64,000 bases of DNA from Chamaecrista fasciculata (taxonomy: Eukaryota; Streptophyta; Magnoliopsida; Fabales; Fabaceae), in assembly GCA_003254925.1 (NCBI GenBank), contig QANZ01034964.1, positions 1 through 64,000 on the forward strand, read 5' to 3'. A model generated the notes under the pieces. It was not told the origin of the DNA. It made no database searches and worked only from the letters and a program-made list of their open reading frames with translations. Positions 51,549 to 63,225 of this stretch are shown here, piece by piece. How positions within the stretch are numbered: the stretch's first letter is position 1; each line of letters starts with the position of its first letter. The translations under genes were made by a program, and so were the position numbers.

Positions 51549-53377
51549 CCAGTAATAGGGCCCATCCATTTGCTTGTACGAGTTAATTATTTCCATTGTC
51601 ATTAGTTTATTAAATTTTTATATTTGTTTATACAGACACGTCCGATTTGAGTTCAAACTGTGATTGGCGGCTTTGGGTTTAGCCTTATCATATTGTGTGG
51701 TTCGGTTTTTCCAAGTGTTGTGTTGGATGCTTTATTTTTGGATGTGAAATATCACTATTTTGACTATATCTAGATCTATGTATCTCGATTTTGGCTACAT
51801 TAGGTATTGAACATGAAAAATTTATAGTATCTAGCATATGATAGAAGAACGTTTGTAATGTGTGTAACTACTTTTGTCATATTCTCATTCTGATTGTAAT
51901 GTTAGCAGTATTTGGGTGTTAAATCTGGGCATGTCTTCTTCAAATATATTGTCAAGTACAATTATAACAAAATTAATTAAGTAATAAAAGTTATATTTCG
52001 ACGAGTGTATATATGAGTAAAAAACAAATGTTAATTATAAGGAGTTCTCATAAAATTATTTGAGTTAAATATAATATGAAAAGCTCCTCATTTGAACAAG
52101 GTAACACAAAAGGCTCAAGATTGCATATAAAATTTTTTAGGCACTCACTAATGGTAGATTTTATGAGAAAAGCTAAAAATATTGCAAGATCTGATTAGGT
52201 GAAATTAATGTCCAATGTAAAAAAAGATTTCACCCAAATTATTTTTACAAAAGCGACTATGGTATAAATATTTTGTTTTGGTCAGGAGAGTTATACAAAA
52301 TACTTGGTGTAAAACGCATATCTCTAATGTTCATAAACTAAAAACATGTGGAGATATAAAAACAAAATTAATCATAAATTGTTTAATTAATTAGTAATGA
52401 CAAATATGAGTTGTGTCTTGTGTGTGCTTTACAATTTTGTACACGCCATATATGTGTGTATATATATATATATATAACAAGTTTTATTTCATCATCACCA
52501 AATTAATTAACATGGAATATATATACTAATTGCAGTGGCATCAAAAAGTGCTGCTTCTGAAGCCTTCATTCTTTGTATCAACTCTCTGTAATTTATTGCC
52601 TTTACAGATGGGGCGGGCACACACACCATCATAATCACTGTAAGTTCTATTTGTTTTGTTAGAAATTATGGGCCTGTTTGATTCTTTTTTAAAAAACAGT
52701 TTTTTAGATTGTATGAAGAAATTAGGTGACAAATGATACACGTTCATTGATTGCAATGAACAACAAGCCATGGTAGCAGATTGCTAGTGATGATATTAAT
52801 GGTTATTAAACTTGATCACAGGATAGGAGTGTGGCTTTTTGAAAAAGGAGAAACTTCTCTATTTCAAGTTTTAAGATTCCTTCTCAATTGTGAAAATCAT
52901 ATGGATTTGATAAGAGTAAATGTACGTCTAAAGTGAAAGTACTTGAGATTGTGACTCGTCGTGTTCTTACTTATCCATGCCTACTACGCAATGGAATAAA
53001 CAAAGGCCAATACAAATCGTCAACGCTTACCACCCCATTTTGTTACTATAACAATGTCAATAGATACATTTACTATTCAAACTTGAAAGTTTATGTATTA
53101 TATTCGACCAAAAACTTCAGATTTCATTAATTGGGGATTAATATATTATTGTGCTCTCTATCAACTTTTTCAACTAATTTTTAAGGCTTAGAATTTGTAT
53201 GGATGTATAACAGATAGTACGGAATACATGTATAATATTTTGTCAAAAATATTAAAATTATCTCTGGCACATGGAAGGTCACAAATCTTAGGACATGGGA
53301 AGATGACACTTCAATGTCACACACACTTTAATTACTAAACAACCAAAACTCAAATATATGGCAGGGAAACCATGTTG

Positions 53378-55248
53378 TTACTGGCGTAGTGATTCAATAG
53401 TGGTTTTGCCCTCCAATTTTGATTCCATAAAGCGCCTAATGTAATCACTATACTTGATCCTTTTGTACAGAGCTCCACCATGATCACGGAGCATTGTATC
53501 AACTGGTCCTATTTCAGCTTCTTCATCTGGCTGTACAAACATAGCAATTGACATCCTTGCTTTCCTTGCATTTGTTACTGCTCTGTGCTCTATACTTTTG
53601 TACACCCCATTACTCCACATCTGCATAAGCAACAATATCTCTCATATATTTCATCATCAAGTTCACATAAAACTAAGCTTATTGTGGGTGCCTTACCTCC
53701 ATAACATCAGCAATGTTGACAACAAAAGCCCCAGGTTGTGATTTGACAGGAATCCATTGTCCTTGGTGGTGGATCTCAAGGCCAGTGAGATCATAATCTT
53801 GTATTAGTAAAGTTATGGAGCCACTATCAGAATGTGGACTAAGACCAATAACAAGTTCAGGCTTGGAGCACATTGGATAGTAGTTCATTCTCATTCCTAA
53901 TCTTATCCCTTTGTGCATCTCTTTCAGGCTATCCTCTTCCATCTTCATCAACACTGATAAATTGGCAAATATCTCCTCAGAAATCCTGCATACTTCTCTT
54001 GAGTACTCCTCCACTGTCTCCCTGTTCATGCAAAAGAGCATCATAAGTCATGCTTTTGATATTCATCAACTTTTTCAATATCAAAATTTTGAACTTATCT
54101 ATCAACTTACCATGTGTTCTGTTTTCAATATCACTAAACAGCTTGGCATGTACATTTTGGATATGACTGTCCCGTTGACTTATTTGTAGTAGAAAAATAT
54201 GTTTGGATTGAGAATTAAGAAAGAAACGAAGAGTAAAGTGTAAAGAAATAATATATCTTTCCATTGTTTAAAAATTTGAAAATTGGAGGGGAAAATGACA
54301 GAGGATTAACTTCTAAAGTTCTAATCTTTCATTTTCCTCCCCACTTCACAAATTTTGGTATTTTGAAGGAATGACCAACATCCTAACAAAGAAAGGGTCT
54401 GTGGAAGGTTAACCTTCCCTTCCCTTTCTCATTACCAAACATACTTTTAGCAATTATTAGTGAATGCTCATAATTTGCCTTTACTAGATCAGATTCCTTT
54501 TTTTTAAGGTCCTTGTGGTTTATGATAAATTTGAGCAAATTAAATGAATCCTAGAACCCTTTTCAGAGTCTGCTCTATCACTTGACCCATCTAACAATAT
54601 ATATATATATATATACCTGAAGCCTGGTACTATGAGTGGCCAGTACTTGAGATTCCCTTTTTCAGGTGGGTATGCCATCAGGAAAAACAAGTCACACCAA
54701 TCCAGCTTCTGCTCTTCTGAGAAAACAAAGGCTTGACCATATCCTTGTAAATCATTCTCTGCCATTGCATACATCTTCTTCACTTCCAATGGCAGATCAA
54801 AGCATTCTGCTTCTTTACCCTTCATTCTATCTATCAACTCTTCCACTCCGTGATTTATTAACTAAAAAAAGGAGGCACACCGTGCATCAAAATCTCGGGA
54901 AGATCAGTTTGAAAGCATTCAAGACAAAATGAACAGAAACAAGGAAATATTGAGTAATAAGGGACTAAATACCTGGAAGAAACCCCACTCCTTGCAAGCA
55001 AGATCAAGCCTTTTCAGTTCATCTTCATCTTTCTTTGCCAACAAAGTGAAGTCAATGACTGGAATCTCATATGAAGTTAGAGGAGCAAGTTCATTAACAT
55101 ATGGCCTGTTTTCATGTTCTTGGATGTATCTCTCAGGAACTGAATCCTGATCATTCTTCACCATCTCATGAACACTGGGTACTGGAAGAGATTTTCCCCA
55201 CCCCAAACCACCATCCTCATCCCTTCCGTTTTCATACTTTACTTCCAT
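53378..55248 (-). CDS. Fe(II)/2-oxoglutarate-dependent dioxygenase, SRG1-like (copy B)
   Basis: Four exons, 55248-54973, 54861-54617, 54021-53697 and 53620-53378, encode 362 residues with the same intron positions as copy A; only exon 1 differs in length, by one codon. The iron ligands H237, D239 and H294 and the cosubstrate R304-x-S306 are intact, so this copy should also be active. The last exon differs from copy A at 9 of 80 residues (for example MWSN for IFSN at its start, RIKYSD for RTKYID), so the two proteins are close but not identical and may differ in substrate or expression. A TATA motif (TATAAAT) lies at 55301-55295. The substrate is unknown. Confidence 0.94.
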
Positions 55249-55294
55249 TTCTCCTACCTGTCTTCTTTAATTTCTTACTAACAGGAACAAGCAG

Positions 55295-55301
55295 ATTTAT
55301 A
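55295..55301 (-). promoter_or_regulatory. TATA box of dioxygenase copy B
   Basis: GGTATAAAT on the minus strand about 50 bp upstream of the ATG, in the same context as in copy A. Confidence 0.58.
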
Positions 55302-55920
55302 CCAGTAAATGGGACCGACCTTGTAAAGAGTTAATTATTTCCATTGTCATTAGTTTATTCAATATTTATATTTGTTTATACATATACATCCAATTTGAGG
55401 TTCAAACAGGGGTAGGCGGAGTGGCGGCTTTGGGTTTAGCATTATCATATTATGGTTCATTTTTTTTTAAGTGTTGTGTTGGGTGCTGAAATTTTACTAC
55501 CTGATCTTTAAGTCCAAAAGCTTTATTTTTGGATGTATTAGATATTCAGATGATGCTAGAAATATCTCTATTTACTACATTAGGTATTGAACATGAAAAT
55601 TTTTTAGCATATTGTAGAGGAATGTTTGTAATGTGAAACTACTGTTGTCATATAAAATCATATCCAAATTTGTCTCATTTTGCAGTATTTGGTTGTCAAC
55701 CTTGGGCATGTCTTATTAGTGCTGTGTAAATTAAGTAACAAAATTGGTCTTACCCTTTATCACTTATGTTGGCCGATGGCAGATTTTTTCATTTCTTAAA
55801 TTGATTATCCTTGATTGTATCCTTTTTTATCTTCTATCTGTACTACAAAGATGGCTAAAGCTTATTGCTTCCAAAACTTTCAAAGATTAAAATAAGTACA
55901 CTAGATATTTAAAGATTGAA

Positions 55921-58282
55921 GGCCAAAATACTCTTGATACCCTCTAAATATGAGATCAGTTTTAGACTTTTAGTGGTACCTGTGAACACCCTATTTGGTC
56001 TAGGTTTTTTTTGTAAATATCAAAATTTTTGGATCTTTTTGTAAATAAATAAAATATTTTGTGTCATTTTGTTTTTGGGGTTTTGTGTAAATATCTTTTA
56101 GTTTTTGAACCCATATAATAAAAAAGAGAGTGAAAGTCCTTATGCCCATAACAAGAAAAAGAGGAGGAATGGTAAAATTGGCCCAAGTCCAAGTGTGCTT
56201 TTAAAAAAAATTAAAGGAAGAGAAGGGGAATGGCCAAAGCCCAAGTGAGCCAAAAAAAAAAAAAAAGAAAAGGTGTAAGGAGTGCATGCCAAGAATCAAA
56301 ACATGTCTCCCATATTTCCACTCCAAGTAGTTTACCACTAAGCTATAAGGGAACTTTGTCTTATGGTGGCAAATGTTATATTTGACCCTTTTCAATGCTC
56401 CTTTTATAAAAAAAAAATGAAACGTTGTGTTTTGATTGGCTTCCCCACCATCTTCATCTTCCGCATTTCTCTCCCACGCTAGGCAGCCTTTAACACTTTA
56501 GGTTTAGGGTTTTTGCACCAAAAAAGGAAGAAACATGCTTTTTTTTTTTTGCCAGTGAGTGACAGGAATGGACAAAACACTTATCACGAGTGTTAGTCCT
56601 TATTCCCATATAACCTACTTAAATACTCACACACACACTCACAGGAAGAAACAAACATGATTTAATGTGAAGGCCAAAATTGATGCAATTGATTGCATTA
56701 ATTCTGATTTTGTGAGCAAAAAAGGAAAAAAATGATTTAACATGATTTAAGCAAGATTTCAAAAAGGAAAAAACATGGGCTTTAATGCAAATAGGCCGAA
56801 ATTGTGGGATGATTTCCTATGTCTCTTCCTTATTTGTGAGCAAAACCTTCTGCTATAAATCATGTTGAAAAAGTGAAAAATGGAACGCAAAAATTTCTAG
56901 AGAGAAGAAGCGAATTTGTGAGGGAGAAGTGTGAGATTTAACAAAAGACTCAACAAGGTGAGAGATTCAAAAGCTTGTGGTTCTATTTTCACTTTGCATA
57001 TTTTTCTTGATTGTTGCTTAATCTTGTCAAAACCATAGATGATTTTATGAGAACAATGAGTGATTCATTCCCCAAATGAGTTCTTCATTTCTTCAGAATC
57101 AATCTATGTCTTTTAGTGGATTCTAGTCCCTTGGGTGAAATCATGCTTAAACTCCATCAATTCTTTTCAAAAATATGTTTTGATCCCTATCATGATAGAG
57201 AGACGACCTAAACGCAAGTGGATAAAGTTTTGGAGAAGCAAAGAGTAATTCTCACATTTTGATTCTCCTAATTCTCTCTCCACATTCTCCCTTCTTTTTC
57301 TTTTCCTCTCTTTTTCTTTTTTTCTTTTTTTTATAAAAGAAGTAAAATACAACAAAAATACTTTTTTCGTTCATTTGTTTTTATAGATTTATTTTTTTAA
57401 TTACTTTTTGTTTCTTTCCCTAAAAATCTAAAAAAAAATATATATATTTCAAAAATGAGAAAAATAGAATAGATTTTAAACTTCTTCATGATTGAAATCA
57501 AAATAAAATTTTTTCTAAAATCGATTTTCATCATGAGTATTTTTAAAATTAGATTTTAATTTTTCTTCAAAAAATAACAAAAAACATTTTCTAAAAATAA
57601 CAATTTTTGTCTTCCGAACTATGTGGGCTTTGATTCCCTAACCGGGTACCTAGGCCTTAAGCTTTGCCTAAGTCCAAGTCCAATCTTTGTAAATATTTGT
57701 TTTTGTTTCTTTTATATTATTTTATCTTTATCTTCTTTTTGTGTGTGATCTTATTTTTATTTCATTTTTTTATGATTAAATTTAATTTTTAAGGCCATTT
57801 TATTTTTGCATAATTATTTTAGGGTAACCATTCTCAAGAATAGGTGTTGTGTGGTGCCTAACACCTTCCCCATGACTCAAGTGATTCCCGAACCTATCTT
57901 TGGATCGAGACCATTTTTTGCCTTATCCATCTTTTTTTCAAAATCATTTTCATAAAATAGTTTTCCAAGTTTTTTCTTAAAAATTTGGTGGCGACTCCCA
58001 CATTTTTTTCTTTTCCAAAGAGTCATGAATGACATGTCAGGCGTGACACTACCCCTAAAGTTTTTTTATTGATCAACTGTATCCCCAAAGTATGAGGTCA
58101 GTTTCAATTGTACCCAAAAAGTTTTTTTAAGTCAAGTGTACCCCCAATTTTTTATTTTTTGTATCAATTGAATTATAATTTTTTTGTGTCAAGTGTACCC
58201 TCAATTTTAGAGGTACAATTGACTTAAATGTGAAATATTAAGTTTACAATTGACCCAAAAAAAACTTTGGAGTATTTTTGCC
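55921..58282. mobile_element. Mutator-type MITE split by a solo LTR; perfect 9-bp duplication
   Basis: The left end is GGCCAAAATACTC and the right end, reverse-complemented, GGCAAAAATACTC. AAGATTGAA occurs exactly at 55912-55920 and 58283-58291, 2.36 kb apart. Only 55921-55980 and 58049-58282 belong to the MITE (294 bp). When the middle is left out, the repeat units inside the MITE ('tatgaggtcagttt' / 'tatgagatcagttt') fall in register. The interior of the span is an LTR described separately. Confidence 0.85.
55981..58048 (+). mobile_element. Solo LTR (about 2.07 kb) of a Ty3/gypsy-type element, nested in a MITE
   Basis: Starts TGTGAACACC and ends GGCGTGACA, i.e. TG...CA with inverted TGT-ACACC/GG-GTGACA ends. 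Flanking pentamers are GTACC and CTACC (4 of 5). Near the right end are 'ggtgcctaacaccttcccc' (about 57854) and 'tggtggcgactccca', motifs I associate with plant Tat/Ogre-like LTR elements. There is no polyprotein and only one LTR, so it is a solo LTR or a degraded one. The lineage assignment is from memory of motif style and is tentative. Confidence 0.68.
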
Positions 58283-58291
58283 AAGATTGAA

Positions 58292-58867
58292 TTATCAAAC
58301 TCATATTTCTTTCACAAATAAAAATATATATTTACTTCATGATATTTATATCAAAATTGTTTATTTATTTTCTTGACTGAGGAGAAACAGAAGCTAAAAG
58401 AGGAAGTGATTGCCCACCATAAGAGGCTTAAGCTTATTAACAAGAGAATAATTTCCGTTAAGAGGAAAATATGACTTATGTGGGAAACAAAAAGGATCCT
58501 GTTTGGAGGTTCAGAGAGGTTTAAGATGGTTATTCAACTTGCATTGAATCCTAGAGGATTTTTGTTGAAGATGTGCTCATTGTAACACAAGAATAGAAGT
58601 TTCTCAATAACCATCCTAATTGTCTTCAAAATAATTTGGTGTAGATTATATATTATCTAGGATTAGTCCATTTTAGATCACCCTGACCAGCCCTAAACTA
58701 GAAAAACTCAAATGGAATTGTGAGTTTGTGACCTACAGCGGTTTTACAAAAATTGAGTGATCCACTGATTAGCAAATACTTCCATCCAATTATAATCACT
58801 AAACTCAACAACAATACAGAAAATGAAAAGAAAATCGGTAAATTGTACGTTTAGTTTTTCTTTTTTT
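58292..58867. other. Intergenic spacer, nothing recognised
   Basis: No gene or mobile element supported between the nested MITE and the third flank remnant. Confidence 0.45.
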
Positions 58868-59058
58868 GGGGGTCAGAGTACGTCTAAAGTGAAACTACTT
58901 GAGTCCGAGCCTAATCCATACTAGGCCCAAAAAGTTGACATTAGTTCGGCCTAAGTTGACCCAAAAGAGATTGTGACGGGTGGTGTTCTTATCCATGCCT
59001 AATACGCAATAGAGTAAACAAAGGCCAACACAAATCATCAACGCTTACCACCCCTATC
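58868..59058. repeat. Third partial copy of the dioxygenase 3' flank
   Basis: The segment has 'gtacgtctaaagtgaaa' like 52921-52937 and 'tactaggcccaaa' plus 'cccaaaagagatt' like 48895-48960, then 'aacaaaggccaacacaaat' and 'aacgcttaccacccc' as in both units. No dioxygenase exon lies nearby. It is either the scar of a third gene unit or a separately spread piece. Confidence 0.75.
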
Positions 59059-59502
59059 AATCAATCATCAATCAATCAATAAATTTAACAAAACAATGTT
59101 AGAGTAACTTATCATTTCTTTTTCCTACTCTCAGTCTTAATGCAACACGTGAAAACCCTCATTATTTTTTGCTATTTCTTTTTCTTTTTCATTCCTCCCT
59201 CCAAACAAATGCCCCGTGCGTTTTTTCACTCATCATTTCAAAATTCAAATTTCAAACTCTGCTCTATAAACAATTTCAAACTCCTTTCTCTCAGATTTCT
59301 CTCCATCTTTCATTCTTTCTCTCTTCCTAAACTTCTCTCCTTCTCTCCCCTGAACCCTGAATCATCACCGTGAGCTGCCATTGGAGCCACCGTTCATCAT
59401 CGTCGGAACGTCATCGTCAGCCACGACCACACCTTGGAACATCATTGTCAGCCACACTAAGCGTCATCGTCTAGATGTTTTTAAGATTTTTGAGTTGAAT
59501 TA

Positions 59503-60990
59503 ATGAAGTTCCTTTCCTTTCCGATTCCAATTTCGATTTCGATCTGTTGTTCACCGATTCCGATTTTGGCCGACTCTGTTTGCGAGGTAAGATTGTGAGC
59601 CGTTATTTCCTTCATTTCCATATCTGCATTGTGGGTTTTGTTTTTGGGATTTGTTATTCTGAAATTTTGAATTTAGAGATTGTTGGGTTGTTTGTGTGTT
59701 CAGGAGCAGAATCGGAACCGGGACTGGGTAATGGGTGAAACGTGAGAGATGCTGTTTAATTTTTTATTTTATTTATCAAGTGATTTATTTGGTTTTTTAT
59801 ATTGATTAAATTCATAATTTAGTTTTTGAAAGATAGTCTATTTTTCAATTCAGTCCTTCAAAAGATAAAATTATAAAATTTATTCCTGCTTGGTTTGGGA
59901 TTTGGCAGATGAAACAAGAAATGAAGCGGCAAAGACACTACATTGACAGCCATTTTGGTGAGTGTAAATTCTAAATACACAATTTAGTGTTGAATGTTAC
60001 TATTTCTTGAATTGTTCAGACCTCAGATAAATAAATTTGTTCGGTTGTTATGCAGTTATTATTACATTATACTAGAATGTTTCATCTGTTAACATTGTAA
60101 GCAAAGGGAAATTAATTTATGTACATGCTTCAACTGTAGTTGATTGAAAATATTTGCCACTTGAGTAGTATGAGTATTAATTTCAAATTTTTGCTGATAT
60201 GATTTATGAAAACACATGGTTACAAACTAGGTCCTACTCAATTGGTTTGCATGTCGGAACCGTCTGATGTCAGGAAAGAGGTATGTAGCTTAAGGACTAA
60301 ATTGATTGTAACTGTACCTTTTAAGGACTAAATCTTATAATTTGTAATCTGTCATATGTAATCTGTAATTGTATCTTTCTCAATTTGTATCTTTCTTAAT
60401 CTGTAATTTATAAACCGTCATCTGTAATTTGTAATTTGTATCTTTCTTAATCTGTAAATTGTATATTTCTTAATCTTTAATCTGTAAGGACTAAATCTTA
60501 TAATTTTTAATCTGTAATATGTAATTGTATCTTTCTTAATCTGTAATTGTATCTTTCTTAATTTGTAATTTGTAATATGGAATTGTATCTTTCTTAATCC
60601 TTCCCCCAATTACCACAAAGTGAAGCGAGCAAAGGAAATTTAGCCACATATTTTAAGGTAGACCAAAGGAAACTTTTAAATTATGAGGTAGGTCCATTAT
60701 ATAAAACAGTAGAACTTGTGTATAATTATTTTTTTTCCCTAAGAATAGTTTTATCAGTTTCTAGCTGGCTCTATATGCTATTTTTTTCATCATCAGTATG
60801 TCATTGTACTTGGTTAGAGAATGGTTTGTTTCCTATTTTATTTAATATGCCTACTCTCACGTGTACCTTTCTATCCTATGATTTACAGAGCCTTGATGTG
60901 ATTATTGATAAATCACTACGTAGAAAAGATGGTTCAAGTACATGTGAAGACTTTGTTAGTTTGGTTCAATCATGGCTGAGCAAAATTCAG
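59503..60990 (+). pseudogene. Chain of exon-like fragments of unknown origin
   Basis: Four stretches with good splice signals join in frame: 59503-59586 (28 codons, donor GAG|GTAAG), 59909-59957 (acceptor GGCAG, donor TTTTG|GTGAGT), 60231-60280 (donor GAG|GTATGT) and 60889-60990 (acceptor TTACAG, donor CAG|GTATC). The last encodes 34 residues with the most protein-like composition (RRKDGSSTCEDFVSLVQSW). A CT-rich leader-like region with CCATCTTTC runs from 59250 to 59350. A rival exon at 59704-59733 would break the frame. I do not recognise the protein. Since fragments of two unrelated genes follow on the same strand, I treat it as a captured or decayed gene piece, though an expressed short gene is possible. 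Confidence 0.4.
60335..60600. repeat. Degenerate tandem repeat of TTGTATCTTTCTTAATCTGTAA units
   Basis: Roughly eight to ten imperfect copies of a 20-35 bp unit built from 'gtatctttcttaatctgta' and 'atttgtaatctg'. It lies in the interval between two of the exon-like fragments. Confidence 0.75.
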
Positions 60991-61707
60991 GTATCATGAT
61001 ACTAGCCTTTACATCCTTCATGTCACTCAGTATATTGCTATATTGTTTGAATGCCCTGACATATAAAACCGACATAGCAGTAATTGATTGGTAAAAGTTG
61101 GAGGCGTTAATATACTCCATTCCCAAGCTTTCTCCTAAGAGTTCAAGTATTGGGGTGATTAGTCTTCATCATGGTATCAAATTATCTCCATCCAAGTTGT
61201 CAATAATTGAATCCTTTCACCCTTAAATCAAAAATCATAGTAGTTTTTCCTTTAGAATATAAAACATCATTTATGTAGCACCAGCAGTGTGAAAGTAGCA
61301 TATCGCAATATGGATGTTTCAATAAATTTCATGGAAATTGATATTTAACTGTCAATTGTGATATTGTACCATGGATTTCGATTTAAGAAAGTTAGTTTGT
61401 TAACTTTTGCCATGTGGTATTTGTGTCTTGGGAGTAAGAGGATGTTAGTTTGGATTAAACTCCTTCTCTTCATATTTGTGCCACTAAGGTGTTTGAAGAA
61501 AGGCCTCAATGAACTTAAATTTGAAATTCTCAGCTCTTAGTTTGTTCTCTTGAACCTATTGAGTTTGTTAATGCTAACCCTTTTTTTTCATAACTGTGGA
61601 AGTTTCGTTTTGAAGCCTTATTTTTGGTTATGTTGGTTTCATAGTTGTTTTCTTTAAATCTTGATTTTGCTTTTTGTTAGTTTTTCTCAATTGACTTTGT
61701 AAGTCAG

Positions 61708-61795
61708 TTTTCTTGCTTTGCCCACACTCTTTGAAGAAGCTTTGAAGCATAGAATGGATGCTATGAGTGCTTGGGTTCAAGCTACCAAGAAAACT
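61708..61795 (+). pseudogene. Exon-like fragment of unknown origin
   Basis: Acceptor TCAG and donor ACT|GTAAG bound an 88-bp open stretch reading LALPTLFEEALKHRMDAM then SAWVQATKKT. The phase does not fit the exon ending at 60990, so either an exon is missing or the pieces come from different genes. I do not recognise the protein. Confidence 0.35.
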
Positions 61796-62450
61796 GTAAG
61801 TGTGGTCTTTACTATGTGCTTGGTTGTGTGAGTTTGCTTCTTTCTTTTTGGTTGATTGCTTCTTGCTGTAATAGATATATTCAAATTGGTAGATAGTTTG
61901 CAAGAAGGTTTCATGTTTTGCATCCTAAAAAAATTATGAAAGAATGGATAGAGAATATAATCTTGACATATCCTAATATAATCTTGAAAGAATGGACAGA
62001 GAATATAACAGCCAGCCAGTTGCTTTGCCCACAATATTGGTTAGAAATTTATATAAGATGCAGGAACAAAGATAAGAAAGGTTTGCATTCATATTGGTTA
62101 GAAATTTATTTCTGCAGTTTCAGACTTTGATGATTGGGTAATTTTAAACATTACAGGAATCAATTGAAGCTTGAAGTTATATCTTAGGTATAAGACAAAT
62201 TGTAATTATATATAATTCAAAGCTTGAAGTCTGAAATTTCACTTGGCTGAAAACGTTATATAAATAGGTTGTGGATAATTTTATCACACCAATAGAGCTC
62301 CATAAGACATAAAATGTCATGTAAAAAACTTCAATAGCAGTAAAGGTCATATCTAAGCATTTCTTTTCCCATTTTCTGAGTTTGTTTGAGTTGTCTTCAG
62401 GATAATTCAAAGTATCTTAAATATTCCCCTTTTTTATTTCACTGTTTCAG

Positions 62451-62764
62451 AATCTTCAATCTTGGTTTCAACATCCCAATAGAAATTGGGAACTGAGGAA
62501 AATAATATCAACTACAGGAAATGAATCTGTTATTTCACTACCTGATGGAAAGGTAAATCAATTTGAAAAGTCTGTTGAATTTTTTTCTAATAAATATGTG
62601 ATGAACTAGAGTCTTCTCCACTTTATTTTTAGGTTTTAAAGGTGAAAAGTGAAAGTTTGGTTCCAACAACTCCTGATATTCTTGATGGGGTAGATGACCT
62701 TATGCAACTTAGTTATTTAAATGAACCATAAATTTTATACAATCTTCTACATAGATACAATCAG
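62451..62764 (+). pseudogene. Fragment of a class VIII myosin heavy chain gene
   Basis: Two exons, 62451-62552 and 62633-62731, are joined in phase 0 by a short GT-AG intron. They encode residues clearly matching the start of the plant myosin VIII (ATM1-type) motor: LQSWFQHPNRNWELRK, ESVISLPDGKVLKV and PDILDGVDDLMQLSYLNEP. Myosin VIII is an actin motor of the cell plate, plasmodesmata and endosomes. An in-frame TAA at 62729 replaces the next residue, after which the homologous reading continues (ILYNLLHRYNQ) to 62764. The rest of the ~1,100-residue protein, with the P-loop, is absent. This is a decayed or captured fragment. Confidence 0.85.
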
Positions 62765-63039
62765 TTTTGTTTTTGGAAGTTTGTGATTCACTATAATTTG
62801 AGTTGATTTCAGTAATTTGAAGTGTTTTGAGAATGTTTTTGCTGGGTTATGCAATCTAAATGCAATTTGTGTTGGTTTTTTTTAAAGAAACTAGGATGAG
62901 TTTAAGGTGAGACTTCTCTTCAGATGTATATTGGTTTTTTAAAGACTTCTCTGTTTCTCGGTAATTCTTATTAATTACTTGCTTTTGCTTACCAATGAAA
63001 TTGTTGCACTTGCTAAAAACTAAAATTCTTACTTTAGGG

Positions 63040-63225
63040 GTTTGTTTTTCTATGGCAATTCAACTCTGCCTCTTCTTTCTACCTGCAAGAGGAGTCATTC
63101 CCCTTCACAACCATCAAGGAATGATTGTTCTCAGTAAGCTTCTTTTGGGACAAATGCACATAAAGTCTTATGATTGGGCTGATCCTGAGGCATCCCATAT
63201 TTCTTTGCAACCATCTCAATGTGGG
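63040..63225 (+). pseudogene. Fragment of a plant cysteine oxidase (PCO, cysteine dioxygenase-type cupin)
   Basis: The frame contains FFLPARGVIPLHNHQG and LSKLLLGQMHIKSYDWADP, closely matching one exon of plant cysteine oxidases. These iron enzymes oxidise the N-terminal Cys of ERF-VII proteins for oxygen sensing. The two iron-ligand His of H-N-H are kept, but the usual Pro after them is Gln. No upstream or downstream PCO exons are seen. The frame runs into unrelated sequence and stops at 63258. It follows the myosin fragment by about 300 bp on the same strand. Confidence 0.78.

Larger units (their letters stand above)
48145..51940. repeat. Segmental tandem duplication, left unit
   Basis: This unit, containing the first dioxygenase gene, matches 52405-55715 in gene and flanks. 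Shared flank markers are 'tgtgtgctttacaatttt' (48172 and 52421), 'gtgctgcttctgaagcc' (48371 and 52549) and 'gggcatgtctt' (~51927 and ~55706). The left unit is ~3.8 kb and the right ~3.3 kb, so indels have accumulated in the flanks while exon lengths stayed the same. Confidence 0.85.
52405..55715. repeat. Segmental tandem duplication, right unit
   Basis: Matches the unit at 48145-51940. Relative to it, this copy lacks ~70 bp near 52946: the left unit, and the remnant at 58868, have extra sequence between two GAG triplets that are fused here (ACTTGAG|ATTGTGAC). The two dioxygenase genes have identical exon lengths 2, 3 and 4 (245, 325 and 243 bp). Confidence 0.85.

Noticed and set aside
49575..55248. 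Biosynthetic gene cluster of GPAT plus dioxygenases
   Set aside because: Two tandem oxygenases beside a suberin acyltransferase are explained by local duplication; there is no further pathway enzyme and no shared substrate logic.
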